Source: a virus. From it: 23,837 bases of DNA. Location: positions 1 to 23,837 of the IMG/VR virus record IMGVR_UViG_3300023301_002423. One strand, 5' to 3'. Shown here one piece after another: positions 1 to 7,828 of the stretch (position 1 is its first letter; each line of letters opens with the position of its first letter). The notes under the pieces were generated by a model. It made no database searches. It saw nothing but the letters and a program-made list of their open reading frames with translations, and was not told the origin of the DNA. A program made the position numbers and the translations under genes.

Positions 1-1
1 T

Positions 2-466
2 CACAAGGCAATCATTACAGGTCCAGAATACGTTTCAATCAAAACAACAATTACGTGGTTTCCTAACTTTGAAACAGATTTTCGTTTTGTGGGATTTTCA
101 TCGCTTGCTTCGGCTCACCTTGGGAATACCGATAGCTTTGCACAAAGATACCTTGTTGAAATCGCAGAAAACCGTGGATTTTGCCGCGCCGTTAGAAACT
201 TTCTAGGAATTCATATTGTTGCTCAAGACGAAGTATCAAAAGATCAAGGTGAGGATAGTGCTGTGACAATGACTAAGAAATTTAGTCCACAACAGTTGTT
301 GGAAGATAAGCTTGGAGAAAAAGGAATTACATTTGATAAGTTCTTAGTGTCTATGCAAAAGCTAGGCGAAGATACTTCTGCGTGGAAAGCGGTTAAGGAC
401 GTGCCTGACGAAAAAATATTTCTGGCTCTTAATAAAATTGCTGAAAAAGAAAAAGTGGAAAAGTAA
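2..466 (+). CDS. Partial phage protein upstream of RecA-like recombinase, possibly a single-strand annealing/recombination factor
   Basis: The frame is already open at the left edge, so the gene starts outside the window; 154 residues are visible. The GTG at 89 is only the first internal start-like codon and I do not use it. The visible part has a beta-rich stretch followed by a helix reading AENRGFCRAVRNFLGI, which resembles the AETRA-xxRAL helix found in some phage Rad52-like or ssDNA-binding proteins. A charged helical tail ends in EKEKVEK. The gene lies 3 nt before the RecA-like recombinase, and recombination mediators often sit beside the recombinase. A recombination role is inferred from this weak motif resemblance and position; the family is not firmly identified. 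Confidence 0.6.
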   Translation, partial: HKAIITGPEYVSIKTTITWFPNFETDFRFVGFSSLASAHLGNTDSFAQRYLVEIAENRGFCRAVRNFLGIHIVAQDEVSKDQGEDSAVTMTKKFSPQQLLEDKLGEKGITFDKFLVSMQKLGEDTSAWKAVKDVPDEKIFLALNKIAEKEKVEK

Positions 467-469
467 CCT

Positions 470-1621
470 ATGGCAATTACATTAAAAAAGATTGAAGACA
501 AAGAACTCGTTGAGAAGGTTGTGTCTGTTGCAACAGGAAAGTCTGTTTTGGCCGCGACACTCAAGGCCACCAAAGACACTCACTACAATTTTCACGAAAG
601 AAAAACTTGGCAATGCTCTACTGGCTCGTTTATACTTGACGCGCTGCTTGGACCTATTTCGCCCGGAGTCGTAAGGCTTTGTGGACCAGCAGGTTCCGGC
701 AAAAGCAGTCAGGCCTTAGAGATTTTAAGAAACTTTTTAATCTCTGGCAAAAATCGCAAAGGCGTTTGGGTATTAGCAGAAGGCAGAGGACTATCCGAAG
801 AAATGATCGCTCGTTGCGGACTAAAATTCGTTTACGACGCCGAAGAGTGGGAAGATGGAACTGTTTTTATTCTCGAAACAAATATCTTTGAAACTTTTAT
901 CAAGGTAATGGCAGATCTTTCAATTAACAATCCCGAAGGAACTTGTTATGGATTCGTTCTGGATTCTGTTGATGGTTTGATCCTAGAGGCAGATTCTAAA
1001 AAAGAAATTGACGGCGAATCAAAAGTAGCAGGAGTTCCCGCGCTCTCTAAGAAAATGTTTCAAAAGTTAAGCGTTTCGCTTTTTAAGCGCGGCCATTTTT
1101 TAATAGCCATGTCTCAAGTTACCTCTGATATTAAAATCAATCCTTACGCAAAGCAAGCCCCAAGACTAGGGAGTTTTTCTGGCGGCTCTGCGTTAAATCA
1201 CGCTGCTGATTGGATCATAGAATACGGGATGTCTTATAAAGGAGATTTTATCATGCCTAGTTCTGGCGGAACTTTAGACGACGGTAAGACCAGAGCTTTA
1301 GGCCGACTAGTCAAGGTTACTATCTTAAAGTCTGTCTTAGAAAAAAGCAAGCTAATCACTACAACATACCCAATTAAATTTGGCCGCAAACCTTCGGGAA
1401 TCTGGTTGGAAAGAGAAATTGGCGATATGTTATTTTCTTGGGGCAAGGCCGTTAAGAAAACATCTTGGATCACCATGTCTCCAGACACCGTGAAAGAAAT
1501 TGCCGACGCTGGTTTTGAGTTTCCCGAAAAAATTCAAGGCGAAGACAATTTCTATCAAGAACTAGAAAACCATCCAGAGATAGTTAAATTCTACTACGAA
1601 AAATTCAAAGCAATCCTGTGA
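470..1621 (+). CDS. RecA/UvsX-like recombinase ATPase
   Basis: A 383-residue RecA-fold ATPase expected to form filaments on ssDNA and drive strand exchange for phage replication and repair. Walker A is GPAGSGKS (residues 72-79). A Glu follows the next strand in VLAEGRG (E104, equivalent to the RecA catalytic Glu in DAEHA). Walker B is GFVLDSVDGL (161-170, D165). A polar loop around MSQVTSDIKINP fits L1/L2-type DNA-binding loops. Length is close to T4 UvsX (about 390) and bacterial RecA (about 350). The C-terminal 60 residues are helical and unrecognised. It starts 3 nt after the preceding gene, and its TGA stop overlaps the GTG start of the nuclease gene. A RecA-core ATPase is certain; whether it is closest to UvsX, RecA or a Sak4-type protein is not. 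Confidence 0.85.
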   Translation: MAITLKKIEDKELVEKVVSVATGKSVLAATLKATKDTHYNFHERKTWQCSTGSFILDALLGPISPGVVRLCGPAGSGKSSQALEILRNFLISGKNRKGVWVLAEGRGLSEEMIARCGLKFVYDAEEWEDGTVFILETNIFETFIKVMADLSINNPEGTCYGFVLDSVDGLILEADSKKEIDGESKVAGVPALSKKMFQKLSVSLFKRGHFLIAMSQVTSDIKINPYAKQAPRLGSFSGGSALNHAADWIIEYGMSYKGDFIMPSSGGTLDDGKTRALGRLVKVTILKSVLEKSKLITTTYPIKFGRKPSGIWLEREIGDMLFSWGKAVKKTSWITMSPDTVKEIADAGFEFPEKIQGEDNFYQELENHPEIVKFYYEKFKAIL

Positions 1622-2031
1622 AGTTTAAAAAACTAAATGGTGCAGTTGTATCAAAAAACATATCAAAGTATGCTGCTGATTGGGACGCAGCTTGTCTTTC
1701 TAAGTTTCAGCGAGGCGTAAAAGATTTCTTTCGGCCATATTGGCAGTATCACTTGTGCTATGAAGAAATTCCGTTAGTTGGAACTCGTTATCGCTTAGAT
1801 CTTTATAACGCATCTTTAAGATTAGCCGTGGAAAGTCATGGCGACCAGCACACCAAATACTCAGAATTCTTTCACGGCAACGTGATTGGATACCTAAACC
1901 AAATAAAAAGAGACTCTAAAAAACTAAATTGGTGCGAAATTAACGGAATTAGACTAATTGAAATTTACTACGACGAATTAAAGTTGCTCACTCCTGAGTG
2001 GATAAAAGAAAAATTCGACATTGAACTATGA
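1618..2031 (+). CDS. Vsr/DUF559-like PD-(D/E)XK endonuclease
   Basis: A 137-residue protein starting at GTG (overlapping the upstream TGA as GTGA) and ending in an ATGA overlap with the next gene. The core reads RYRLDLYNASLRLAVESHG with D61 and E72, followed by GDQH (75-78), then an RD-x-x-K helix (98-102) and WCEINGIRLIEIYYDEL. This is the pattern of very-short-patch-repair and DUF559/EDxHD-type nucleases of the restriction-endonuclease fold: acidic metal ligands on two strands, a conserved HG, and an NG-x-x-(L/V)I-x-I strand. It could be a repair or recombination nuclease working with the adjacent recombinase, or a free-standing homing-type nuclease. The fold call is fairly secure; the substrate is unknown. 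Confidence 0.7.
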   Translation: MKFKKLNGAVVSKNISKYAADWDAACLSKFQRGVKDFFRPYWQYHLCYEEIPLVGTRYRLDLYNASLRLAVESHGDQHTKYSEFFHGNVIGYLNQIKRDSKKLNWCEINGIRLIEIYYDELKLLTPEWIKEKFDIEL

Positions 2032-2861
2032 AAAAATATAATTTGCTTGCAACTCCAATAGAGCCAAAAATAGCATTTATTATTGCTGGATACGAGTGCG
2101 CACACCTAATTAGAAAGTGCGTCACGCCGTTAAAAAGCATTGAGAACTCTAAAACTTATTTTATCCACGGGTTATTTCGTGAATACGAAAAGATGGGTAA
2201 ACCAATCGTTAGTCAGGACGGAACAGCATTAGAAGTTGCCAAGCTGCAATCAGAAAATCTTATTGATAAAGTTGTTTTTTTAAAACACGCTTATCTTGAA
2301 CATGAAATAAGAAACGTAATGCTTGAAGAAGCAAAAGAAGACGCATACGACATTGCGTATATCGTTGATGCTGATGAGCATTACAACGTAGAACAACTAA
2401 AAGATATTATCAAGTTCGTAAAAAACACTCCGCAGTTTTTGTGGTATAAGGTTGCCTTTCAGAACTTTGTGATTAGTCCAGAAACTTACGTTGACAATTT
2501 TATTGCTCCAAGAATATTTAGAATGGCAAGGGATTTCGCGTGGACCTACGATAACGACGCTAAATTTGGAGACTCAAACATGTATTCTGTTCCTTGGTGT
2601 GTTATTCCGCGAAACACTTCTAAATCTATCCGCCACCTTTCTTGGGTTTATGATGGAACGCCAGAAAGTAAAAAAAGACTTATAGATAAAATTGAATTTC
2701 AAAAAGATCATCACAACGGATTATGTTCTTACGCTTGGGACGAGGAAAAAAATAAATTGACATTTGACGAATCATACTATATAGTAACTAACCAAACGAT
2801 TCCTCCACTTCGTAAGTTAGCTGTAAAAAAAGATGAGGATATAAATGAACAAAGAAAATGA
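2028..2861 (+). CDS. GT-A fold glycosyltransferase-like protein
   Basis: A 277-residue protein with a family-2 glycosyltransferase layout. An N-terminal beta strand KIAFIIAGYEC (14-24) starts a Rossmann-like half. The metal/nucleotide-sugar motif is YIVDADEHYN (111-120; D114-x-D116). A later IFRMARDFAW segment and a helix with H-L-S-W and RLIDKIEFQKDHHNG resemble the acceptor half of GT2-like proteins. No membrane segment is seen, so it should act in the cytoplasm. The acceptor could be phage DNA, a virion protein or a host glycan; the sequence does not say. It overlaps the upstream nuclease by ATGA and the downstream gene by 17 nt. It is the first of three dissimilar glycosyltransferase-like genes in the window. 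Confidence 0.65.
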   Translation: MKKYNLLATPIEPKIAFIIAGYECAHLIRKCVTPLKSIENSKTYFIHGLFREYEKMGKPIVSQDGTALEVAKLQSENLIDKVVFLKHAYLEHEIRNVMLEEAKEDAYDIAYIVDADEHYNVEQLKDIIKFVKNTPQFLWYKVAFQNFVISPETYVDNFIAPRIFRMARDFAWTYDNDAKFGDSNMYSVPWCVIPRNTSKSIRHLSWVYDGTPESKKRLIDKIEFQKDHHNGLCSYAWDEEKNKLTFDESYYIVTNQTIPPLRKLAVKKDEDINEQRK

Positions 2862-3150
2862 ACATGAATTTGAAGATAGTGAAGATAATAGACTCAATAA
2901 AGTATCGGCTACTGAGCTACCTCAATGCTTTTTGCACCAACTTAACGAATTTACTACCGGCGGCTTCCTCTATTTTCGGATAGACGAACTAGGCGGCATT
3001 CAACCTGTTTATTGTTTTGATAATGAGGTTTGCGAATTAGCGTTAACTAGTTATGCCACAAAATTCCTAAGACAAATTGAAATCCAATCAAACAAACGAA
3101 TCCAACACGAATTCCTTGAGTCCCAAGGAGATGAAAACGAAGAAGAATAG
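2845..3150 (+). CDS. Hypothetical acidic protein
   Basis: A 101-residue protein I do not recognise. It has acidic ends (EFEDSEDN near the N-terminus, GDENEEE at the C-terminus) and a central hydrophobic part with several aromatic residues and three Cys (CFLHQL, YCFDNEVCELAL). The start at 2845 is supported by GAGG at 2835-2838, six nt upstream, one of very few Shine-Dalgarno-like sites in this window. It overlaps the glycosyltransferase gene by 17 nt and the next gene by about 20 nt. The tight overlaps between the recombinase and helicase suggest cotranscription with replication genes. Its function is unknown. Confidence 0.65.
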   Translation: MNKENEHEFEDSEDNRLNKVSATELPQCFLHQLNEFTTGGFLYFRIDELGGIQPVYCFDNEVCELALTSYATKFLRQIEIQSNKRIQHEFLESQGDENEEE

Positions 3151-3514
3151 TCGTGGGCAAAAAATCGAGTATATACTTTCTCGACTGTTAGAACAAAAAC
3201 CAGACACATCAGCTTCGCTGAAAGCAGAATTTATGTTCTTCTCTCAGGTGTTTAAGAAATATCCAGAGTGGAACTTTTGGAGATTTATTGAACTAGGCTT
3301 TGTTATGAAAAGCGTATCTTGGCTAAAAACCGAGAGAGCAGACCGCATGATAAGCAACATGTGGAAATTGCATCTTGGGCGAAAGAAATTCAAGGTCGAA
3401 GAGTCAGAGTCGCCAGTATATGAAGATTTTTTACCAAAAAAATCAGGAGTTAGATTAAAACAATCACAAGTAGACAAAATAAGAGAATTTGAAAAACTAA
3501 ACAATAATGCTTAA
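3131..3514 (+). CDS. Hypothetical basic protein upstream of the replicative helicase
   Basis: A 127-residue protein using the ATG at 3131; the frame also opens at TTG 3077, but that start would overlap the preceding gene deeply. An AAGGAG lies directly against the ATG with no spacing, so it is probably not a working ribosome site. The N-terminus is basic (MKTKKNSRGQK), and a helical centre contains YPEWNFWRFIELGF and SVSWLKTERADRMISNMW. The C-terminus (GVRLKQSQVDKIREFEK) is amphipathic. It overlaps the start of the DnaB-like helicase by 8 nt. Position just before the helicase would fit a helicase loader or accessory factor, but no motif supports that, so it stays hypothetical. Confidence 0.65.
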   Translation: MKTKKNSRGQKIEYILSRLLEQKPDTSASLKAEFMFFSQVFKKYPEWNFWRFIELGFVMKSVSWLKTERADRMISNMWKLHLGRKKFKVEESESPVYEDFLPKKSGVRLKQSQVDKIREFEKLNNNA

Positions 3515-5027
3515 ATCAAAAGAAATTGCCAGTGCAGATTTAGAAAAAAGTGTAATCTCCGGGGTATTGAATAATCCAGACGTAATTTACGACATAGATT
3601 TTCTAGAAGTCGAAGATTTTTATTCGCATGAATACCACCGCGCAATTTGGAGCGTAGTTAAAGATTTCCATAAGAACGGCCAAGAATTAAATAAATTGTT
3701 AATTGCACAGCGCATTACAGCCTTAAAGCTAGATGCCAGAGCAGAATTTAAGGCCGCTGACTATCTCGATGCATTATTTTATCTTCCTGATGCAAAAACA
3801 GCAGATTCAACGCGAAAATATTCAGCAGAACTAAAAAAGATTAGTATGCGGCGGCATATTATCGAAGCCTCAGAACAAGTAATCTCTGAAATGGTAAGCG
3901 GCGCAGAAGGCAAAACTTACGATGAAATCCAAGAGCTTGCAGACAAAACCTTTAACCACAACATTGATTTTTACGACTACACACAAGAATTTGAAGACAT
4001 TTATGAAGACCTAGAAGAAAAAATGGAATTCTTAGGCGACACTCAGCCTGAACCCCAAGGATTCTACGGACCGTTCAAGCGATACAACGAGCTTTACGGA
4101 CCATACAGACCCGGCTCTATCACCGTTACAGGAGCTAGGAGCGGCGGTTCTAAAACAACTTCTGGAATGTTTATTTGCACGAATATTGCAAAAAACTACG
4201 GCGTTCCAATTTTACATTTAGATCACGGAGAAATGAGCAAAGAAGAATTGCAATTTCGAGTTGTTTGTATGCTTTCTGGCGGTAAAATACCTTTTCATGC
4301 TGTGGAGTCAGGCAAGTGGAAAAGCAATGAAGAATTTCGTAAAATTATGATTAACGATGTTTTTGCTACGATTAAAAAGTATAATTTAAAAAATTACTAT
4401 CGAGATATTAGTCATAAAACAGGCCGAGAAGCAGTATCCATGATTAGAAGGTTTTATTACAAAAACATTGGTCGCGGAAATCCATTTTTCACCCACCTTG
4501 ATTATCTCAAGCCTTTTGATGGCGAAGACCCTAATACTCCCGAGTGGAAAGCTATGGGTAGCTTTGTGCAAAGCATTAAGAGCTTATACAGCAACGAAAT
4601 GAAAACTCAGTTTTACACAAGTCTTCAGCTTAATCGTTCTGGTATCACAAAGAATAAAAACTCAGCCTCGGTTGATGACTCTGAAAACACTTTTGGAATT
4701 TCCGACAGAATTGTTCAGCAAAGCACGCATTCATTTATTTTGCGCGAAATGCTTCTTGATGAAGTTGCGGTAGAAGGCGGCGATGCAAACGCTAAGATGA
4801 TTTGCGTTAAACATAGACACTTAGGCGAAAAAGCAGAAGATGCCATTAAGTATGTAAAGATGCCTGACAATACCTATCGCAAAAACCACATCAGGTTGGA
4901 TATTAAGAACTTTCATATTGAAGAGCGCGGAGATTTAAAACAATATGTCACGGCGCATCGTGATGATATTTTACTTGCACAAGGCGGCGAAATATTTAGC
5001 GAAGAAGATGGATCAATAGAATTTTAA
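3507..5027 (+). CDS. dnaB: DnaB-like replicative helicase with atypical Walker A
   Basis: A 506-residue protein with the two-part DnaB organisation. The N-terminal helical domain begins ASADLEKSVISGVLNNPDVI, as in DnaB (E-x-x-VLG-x-L), and is followed by a linker and a RecA-like C-terminal ATPase starting near residue 195. The Walker A region is TGARSGGSKTT (208-218). Aligned with the DnaB pattern GARPSMGKT, the Gly before the catalytic Lys is Ser (S215, K216). LDHGEMSKEEL (238-248) matches the DnaB SLEMS motif with catalytic Glu E242, and FFTHLDYLKPF (327-337) is Walker B. KHRHLGEK corresponds to the K/R-finger region. It is expected to be a hexameric 5'-3' fork helicase acting with the primase encoded at 5348. 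The family call is strong; full ATPase activity with this P-loop is less certain. Confidence 0.88.
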   Translation: MLKSKEIASADLEKSVISGVLNNPDVIYDIDFLEVEDFYSHEYHRAIWSVVKDFHKNGQELNKLLIAQRITALKLDARAEFKAADYLDALFYLPDAKTADSTRKYSAELKKISMRRHIIEASEQVISEMVSGAEGKTYDEIQELADKTFNHNIDFYDYTQEFEDIYEDLEEKMEFLGDTQPEPQGFYGPFKRYNELYGPYRPGSITVTGARSGGSKTTSGMFICTNIAKNYGVPILHLDHGEMSKEELQFRVVCMLSGGKIPFHAVESGKWKSNEEFRKIMINDVFATIKKYNLKNYYRDISHKTGREAVSMIRRFYYKNIGRGNPFFTHLDYLKPFDGEDPNTPEWKAMGSFVQSIKSLYSNEMKTQFYTSLQLNRSGITKNKNSASVDDSENTFGISDRIVQQSTHSFILREMLLDEVAVEGGDANAKMICVKHRHLGEKAEDAIKYVKMPDNTYRKNHIRLDIKNFHIEERGDLKQYVTAHRDDILLAQGGEIFSEEDGSIEF

Positions 5028-5031
5028 AATT

Positions 5032-5337
5032 ATGAGCAAGAAAAAAGTAAAATTTAATGATAAGGAACTCGACTATGAAAACCTATCGAACATTGCAAAG
5101 GCTGATGTGGTAAAGCTATTGCAGCTTTTTGAAAAGGTTAGCGAGGAAGCTGGTAAAATTGGAATTCCAGTAATGTGTTTAGCTGCCACTACAACTGGCT
5201 GTCTTTTTAACTGCACTTACGAGCCTCAGAAAGACGATGACGAACAAACTAAGCTATGGATGCTACTTGGCGGCGTTAAAGAAAACCTAGAAGAAAGCTT
5301 TGGCATCGAAGTTGAATTTCACTCCACCAACGACTAA
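5032..5337 (+). CDS. Hypothetical protein between helicase and primase genes
   Basis: A 101-residue soluble protein I do not recognise. It opens with a basic stretch (MSKKKVKFNDKELDYENL), then a helix (DVVKLLQLFEKVSEEAGKIG), a hydrophobic strand with two Cys (CLAATTTGCLFNC region), an acidic linker QKDDDEQTK, and a C-terminal helix (LLGGVKENLEESFGIEVEF). It starts 4 nt after the helicase stop in the AAAATTATG context typical of this window, and the primase follows after 10 nt. Placement between helicase and primase suggests replication-linked expression; nothing more can be supported. Confidence 0.65.
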   Translation: MSKKKVKFNDKELDYENLSNIAKADVVKLLQLFEKVSEEAGKIGIPVMCLAATTTGCLFNCTYEPQKDDDEQTKLWMLLGGVKENLEESFGIEVEFHSTND

Positions 5338-5347
5338 GAGAAATAAA

Positions 5348-6352
5348 ATGTTTGACGCAAAAACTAAGCGAGCACTTATTGTTGAACCTAGCGATAACCA
5401 TGAAGACCTAATTTATGATTCTTCTGACGTTAGATCAATTCTTGAATCAATGGGATACGTAGCAATGGATGGCGGTGGAGACTTTTTTCGTTCTGCTGCC
5501 TTGTATCGCGGTGGAAGCAATCCGTCTTCGCTTTCTATCAACAAAAAAACTGGTAGATTCGTAGACTTTGCTGCACAAAAATCAGGCAACCTAAAAGATT
5601 TAATTTCTTTAACAGTTGGCAGCGATCCACAAAATACCGAAAAGTTCCTAAAAGAACTAGGGTCTTTTCAAAAAGAAACTCGTATACGTCCCAACATTAT
5701 AGAGATAAAAAAAACAAAGGTCTATGACGAATCAATGCTATCTAATTTGATTCCAGATTACTCCTACTACTTGTCTCGCAAAATTTCCGTAGCGGTGCAA
5801 AAAAGATTTCAGCTTGGTATTGCCAAACAACACCAAATGGCCAATCGTGTTGTTATGAACCTTAGAAACGACCAAGGACAAATAACAGGCTTTTATGGAC
5901 GGTGGAACAGCGATGATGTTCCAAAGAGCGTATTAAAACACAAAATAGTTGGAGATAAACAAAACTTCTTGTTTCCTTTGATGGCAAAAAAAGCTATAAT
6001 GTATTCAAGGGAAGTAATACTTGTTGAATCACCATCAGATGTTCTTTCGTTATACGAGGCAGGAATAGAAAACTGCATCTGCCTTTTTGGAATAAAAATG
6101 TTTCCCATGCAAATTAAAAATCTAATCAAGTGGGGAACAAAAACAATTTTTATTTCTTTAAACAAAGATGGCACACACAATGAGTATGCCGGACAAAGAG
6201 CAACAGAAGTTATAGGCAAAAAACTAAGCGGCCTATTTTCCAGAATCGAAGGTGTTCAGCCTCCGCTTAACGACTGGAACGAAGTTTTAAAAGCAGAAAC
6301 ACCAAGTTACCTCAGAGACTTTTGGAGACAAAAATTAACAATTCCAGAGTAA
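5348..6352 (+). CDS. DnaG-type (Toprim) primase, atypical motifs
   Basis: A 334-residue protein using ATG 5348; the frame extends upstream to 5300 but that part overlaps the preceding gene. Residues 44-90 (DFFRSAALYRGGSNPSS, then SINKKTGRFVDF and GNLKDLISLTVG) follow the CHC2 primase N-domain pattern but lack the zinc-binding Cys/His set. The Toprim part has the catalytic Glu in VILVESPSDVLSLYEAG (E227), then a strand IFISLNKDGTHN where the usual D-x-D is N-K-D (N272, D274), then AGQRAT and NDWNEVLK. It should make RNA primers on the lagging strand with the DnaB-like helicase. Class assignment is good. Loss of zinc ligands and of the first Toprim Asp makes activity less certain, and a primase-derived helicase partner is an alternative. 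Confidence 0.75.
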   Translation: MFDAKTKRALIVEPSDNHEDLIYDSSDVRSILESMGYVAMDGGGDFFRSAALYRGGSNPSSLSINKKTGRFVDFAAQKSGNLKDLISLTVGSDPQNTEKFLKELGSFQKETRIRPNIIEIKKTKVYDESMLSNLIPDYSYYLSRKISVAVQKRFQLGIAKQHQMANRVVMNLRNDQGQITGFYGRWNSDDVPKSVLKHKIVGDKQNFLFPLMAKKAIMYSREVILVESPSDVLSLYEAGIENCICLFGIKMFPMQIKNLIKWGTKTIFISLNKDGTHNEYAGQRATEVIGKKLSGLFSRIEGVQPPLNDWNEVLKAETPSYLRDFWRQKLTIPE

Positions 6353-6360
6353 GCAAAATT

Positions 6361-7827
6361 ATGATTGATAAAAACATTTCAAACAAAGCCAAGAAACTTA
6401 TCTTAGCTGGTCGCCGCACCGAAGCAAGAAAGTATATTCAAGCAGCCACGGGACTTAAAGAGCGTCAGGCGCAAGAATGGACGAAGAGACTTGCTGAAGA
6501 GCCAGAGGCCGCAGACAGTTGCAGCGAAAAATTTGATAGTAAAAGCTCGCTTGAATTTTCCGAAGAATACGTTTATAATTCCGACACAAAAAAATACATC
6601 TTCTTTTGCAAAAAAGCTGGCAAGAATATTGTTTTAGAATCATCAGTAGTAGAGGCAATTATTTCTAACTATTCTAATTTCGACGGCGAACAAGGATCAA
6701 TCAATCAAATTTCTGCGAAGTTTCAAATTCCAAGAGTTGTTCTTATGGAAATCTTACGCATTCTTTCTTTTACTCACGACTCGGTTCCAGTGACTCAGGA
6801 AAAATTGGCTGAAAAAGATGAAGACGTAATTGTTGAAGACCTATTAAGCGAAAAGCGGTTTTCACTTCTTCAGCGTTTTCAAAAGAAAGATTGGGAACAA
6901 ACAAAAAATGACGCAGTAAAGTGGAATGAATATCAGTCGGGATTAATAAAGCCACTTGAAAATTTCCTTGACACTTGGCAACCGCCAGCATATAAGACGT
7001 ATAAGCCAATCGTTGCCAAAGAAAAAAATGCAGTTTCATTCTTAGCAGTTCTTTCTGACTTGCATTATGGCGCAAAATCAAATGCCAAGTCTATGTTTAG
7101 GGGCGAATCAATGTCAACTCAGTGGACCGTTAATTGTGTAAACAAGTATTGGCAGGAAATCATTACTGATATTAAAAAGTTTAATCTTAACATTGAATGC
7201 CTTAATATTATTTCCTTGGGTGACATTTTGCACTCTTCGAACAATTTGGGCATGACTACCAAAGGCACGCCACTTCGCTGCGACTTGATGAACGAAGAAA
7301 TGTTTGACGCAGCATTTAACTCGCTATGCGAATTTATTGACCAGCTTTCGCGCGTTGCTCAAAAAACAATTATTAGATCGTGTCCCGGCAATCATTTTGG
7401 TGTTGGAGATTCGATTTTATTCAAAGCTCTTTCTATGTATTTTAGAGAACAGCCGAACATTAGCTTTGAAATTATTTATGCGCCACTAGGAGTTTTTGTA
7501 GAAAGAAGTTTGGGTGTAGTCTATGGACACGGAGCTTCTAATTTTTACAAAGCAAAAGTGTTTGGACCAAAACTACAATCTATTGTTCAAAGCGCAATTA
7601 TTCATTGCAATGAGGATTTTCGCGGAGTAAAAGCAAAGGCTGCACTTTTTGCAGATCTTCATCACACCGAGCAAAAACAATTCAATGATTTTGATTTTTA
7701 CTTATTTCCTTCAGTTACTAGGAGTGACGAATATGCCGATTCGTTAGGCTTGTATGGACAGCCGCGCCAACAATCTTTGGTTCTTGACGATGAGGGAATT
7801 AAAGCGGTGCTTAACTATCGTTTTTGA
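6361..7827 (+). CDS. Calcineurin-like metallophosphoesterase with N-terminal helical/HTH region
   Basis: A 488-residue protein; I chose ATG 6361 (AAAATTATG context) over the upstream TTG 6322, which overlaps the primase. Residues 1-50 are basic and helical (ARKYIQAATGLKERQAQEW). Residues 108-140 (INQISAKFQIPRVVLMEILR) look like a helix-turn-helix. The catalytic domain spans about 225-488 with DLH (233-235), GD (287-288), GNH (343-345), GHG (389-391) and DLHH (432-435), the full set of dimetal phosphoesterase motifs. Such phage proteins are often labelled DNA repair exonucleases by resemblance to Mre11/SbcD. The HTH plus position after primase suggests action on nucleic acid, which is inference. 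Confidence 0.75.
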   Translation: MIDKNISNKAKKLILAGRRTEARKYIQAATGLKERQAQEWTKRLAEEPEAADSCSEKFDSKSSLEFSEEYVYNSDTKKYIFFCKKAGKNIVLESSVVEAIISNYSNFDGEQGSINQISAKFQIPRVVLMEILRILSFTHDSVPVTQEKLAEKDEDVIVEDLLSEKRFSLLQRFQKKDWEQTKNDAVKWNEYQSGLIKPLENFLDTWQPPAYKTYKPIVAKEKNAVSFLAVLSDLHYGAKSNAKSMFRGESMSTQWTVNCVNKYWQEIITDIKKFNLNIECLNIISLGDILHSSNNLGMTTKGTPLRCDLMNEEMFDAAFNSLCEFIDQLSRVAQKTIIRSCPGNHFGVGDSILFKALSMYFREQPNISFEIIYAPLGVFVERSLGVVYGHGASNFYKAKVFGPKLQSIVQSAIIHCNEDFRGVKAKAALFADLHHTEQKQFNDFDFYLFPSVTRSDEYADSLGLYGQPRQQSLVLDDEGIKAVLNYRF

Positions 7828-7828
7828 C

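Noticed and set aside
244-579. Minus-strand reading frames such as this one
   Set aside because: All minus-strand frames lie opposite well-supported plus-strand genes, have no recognisable motifs and no promoter; they are shadows.
3077-3130. Upstream TTG start for the gene before the helicase, and similar extended starts at 5300, 6322, 7754, 10211, 11134 and 13724
   Set aside because: Each extension overlaps the preceding gene or a promoter and starts at a poor codon, while a good ATG lies at the expected junction.
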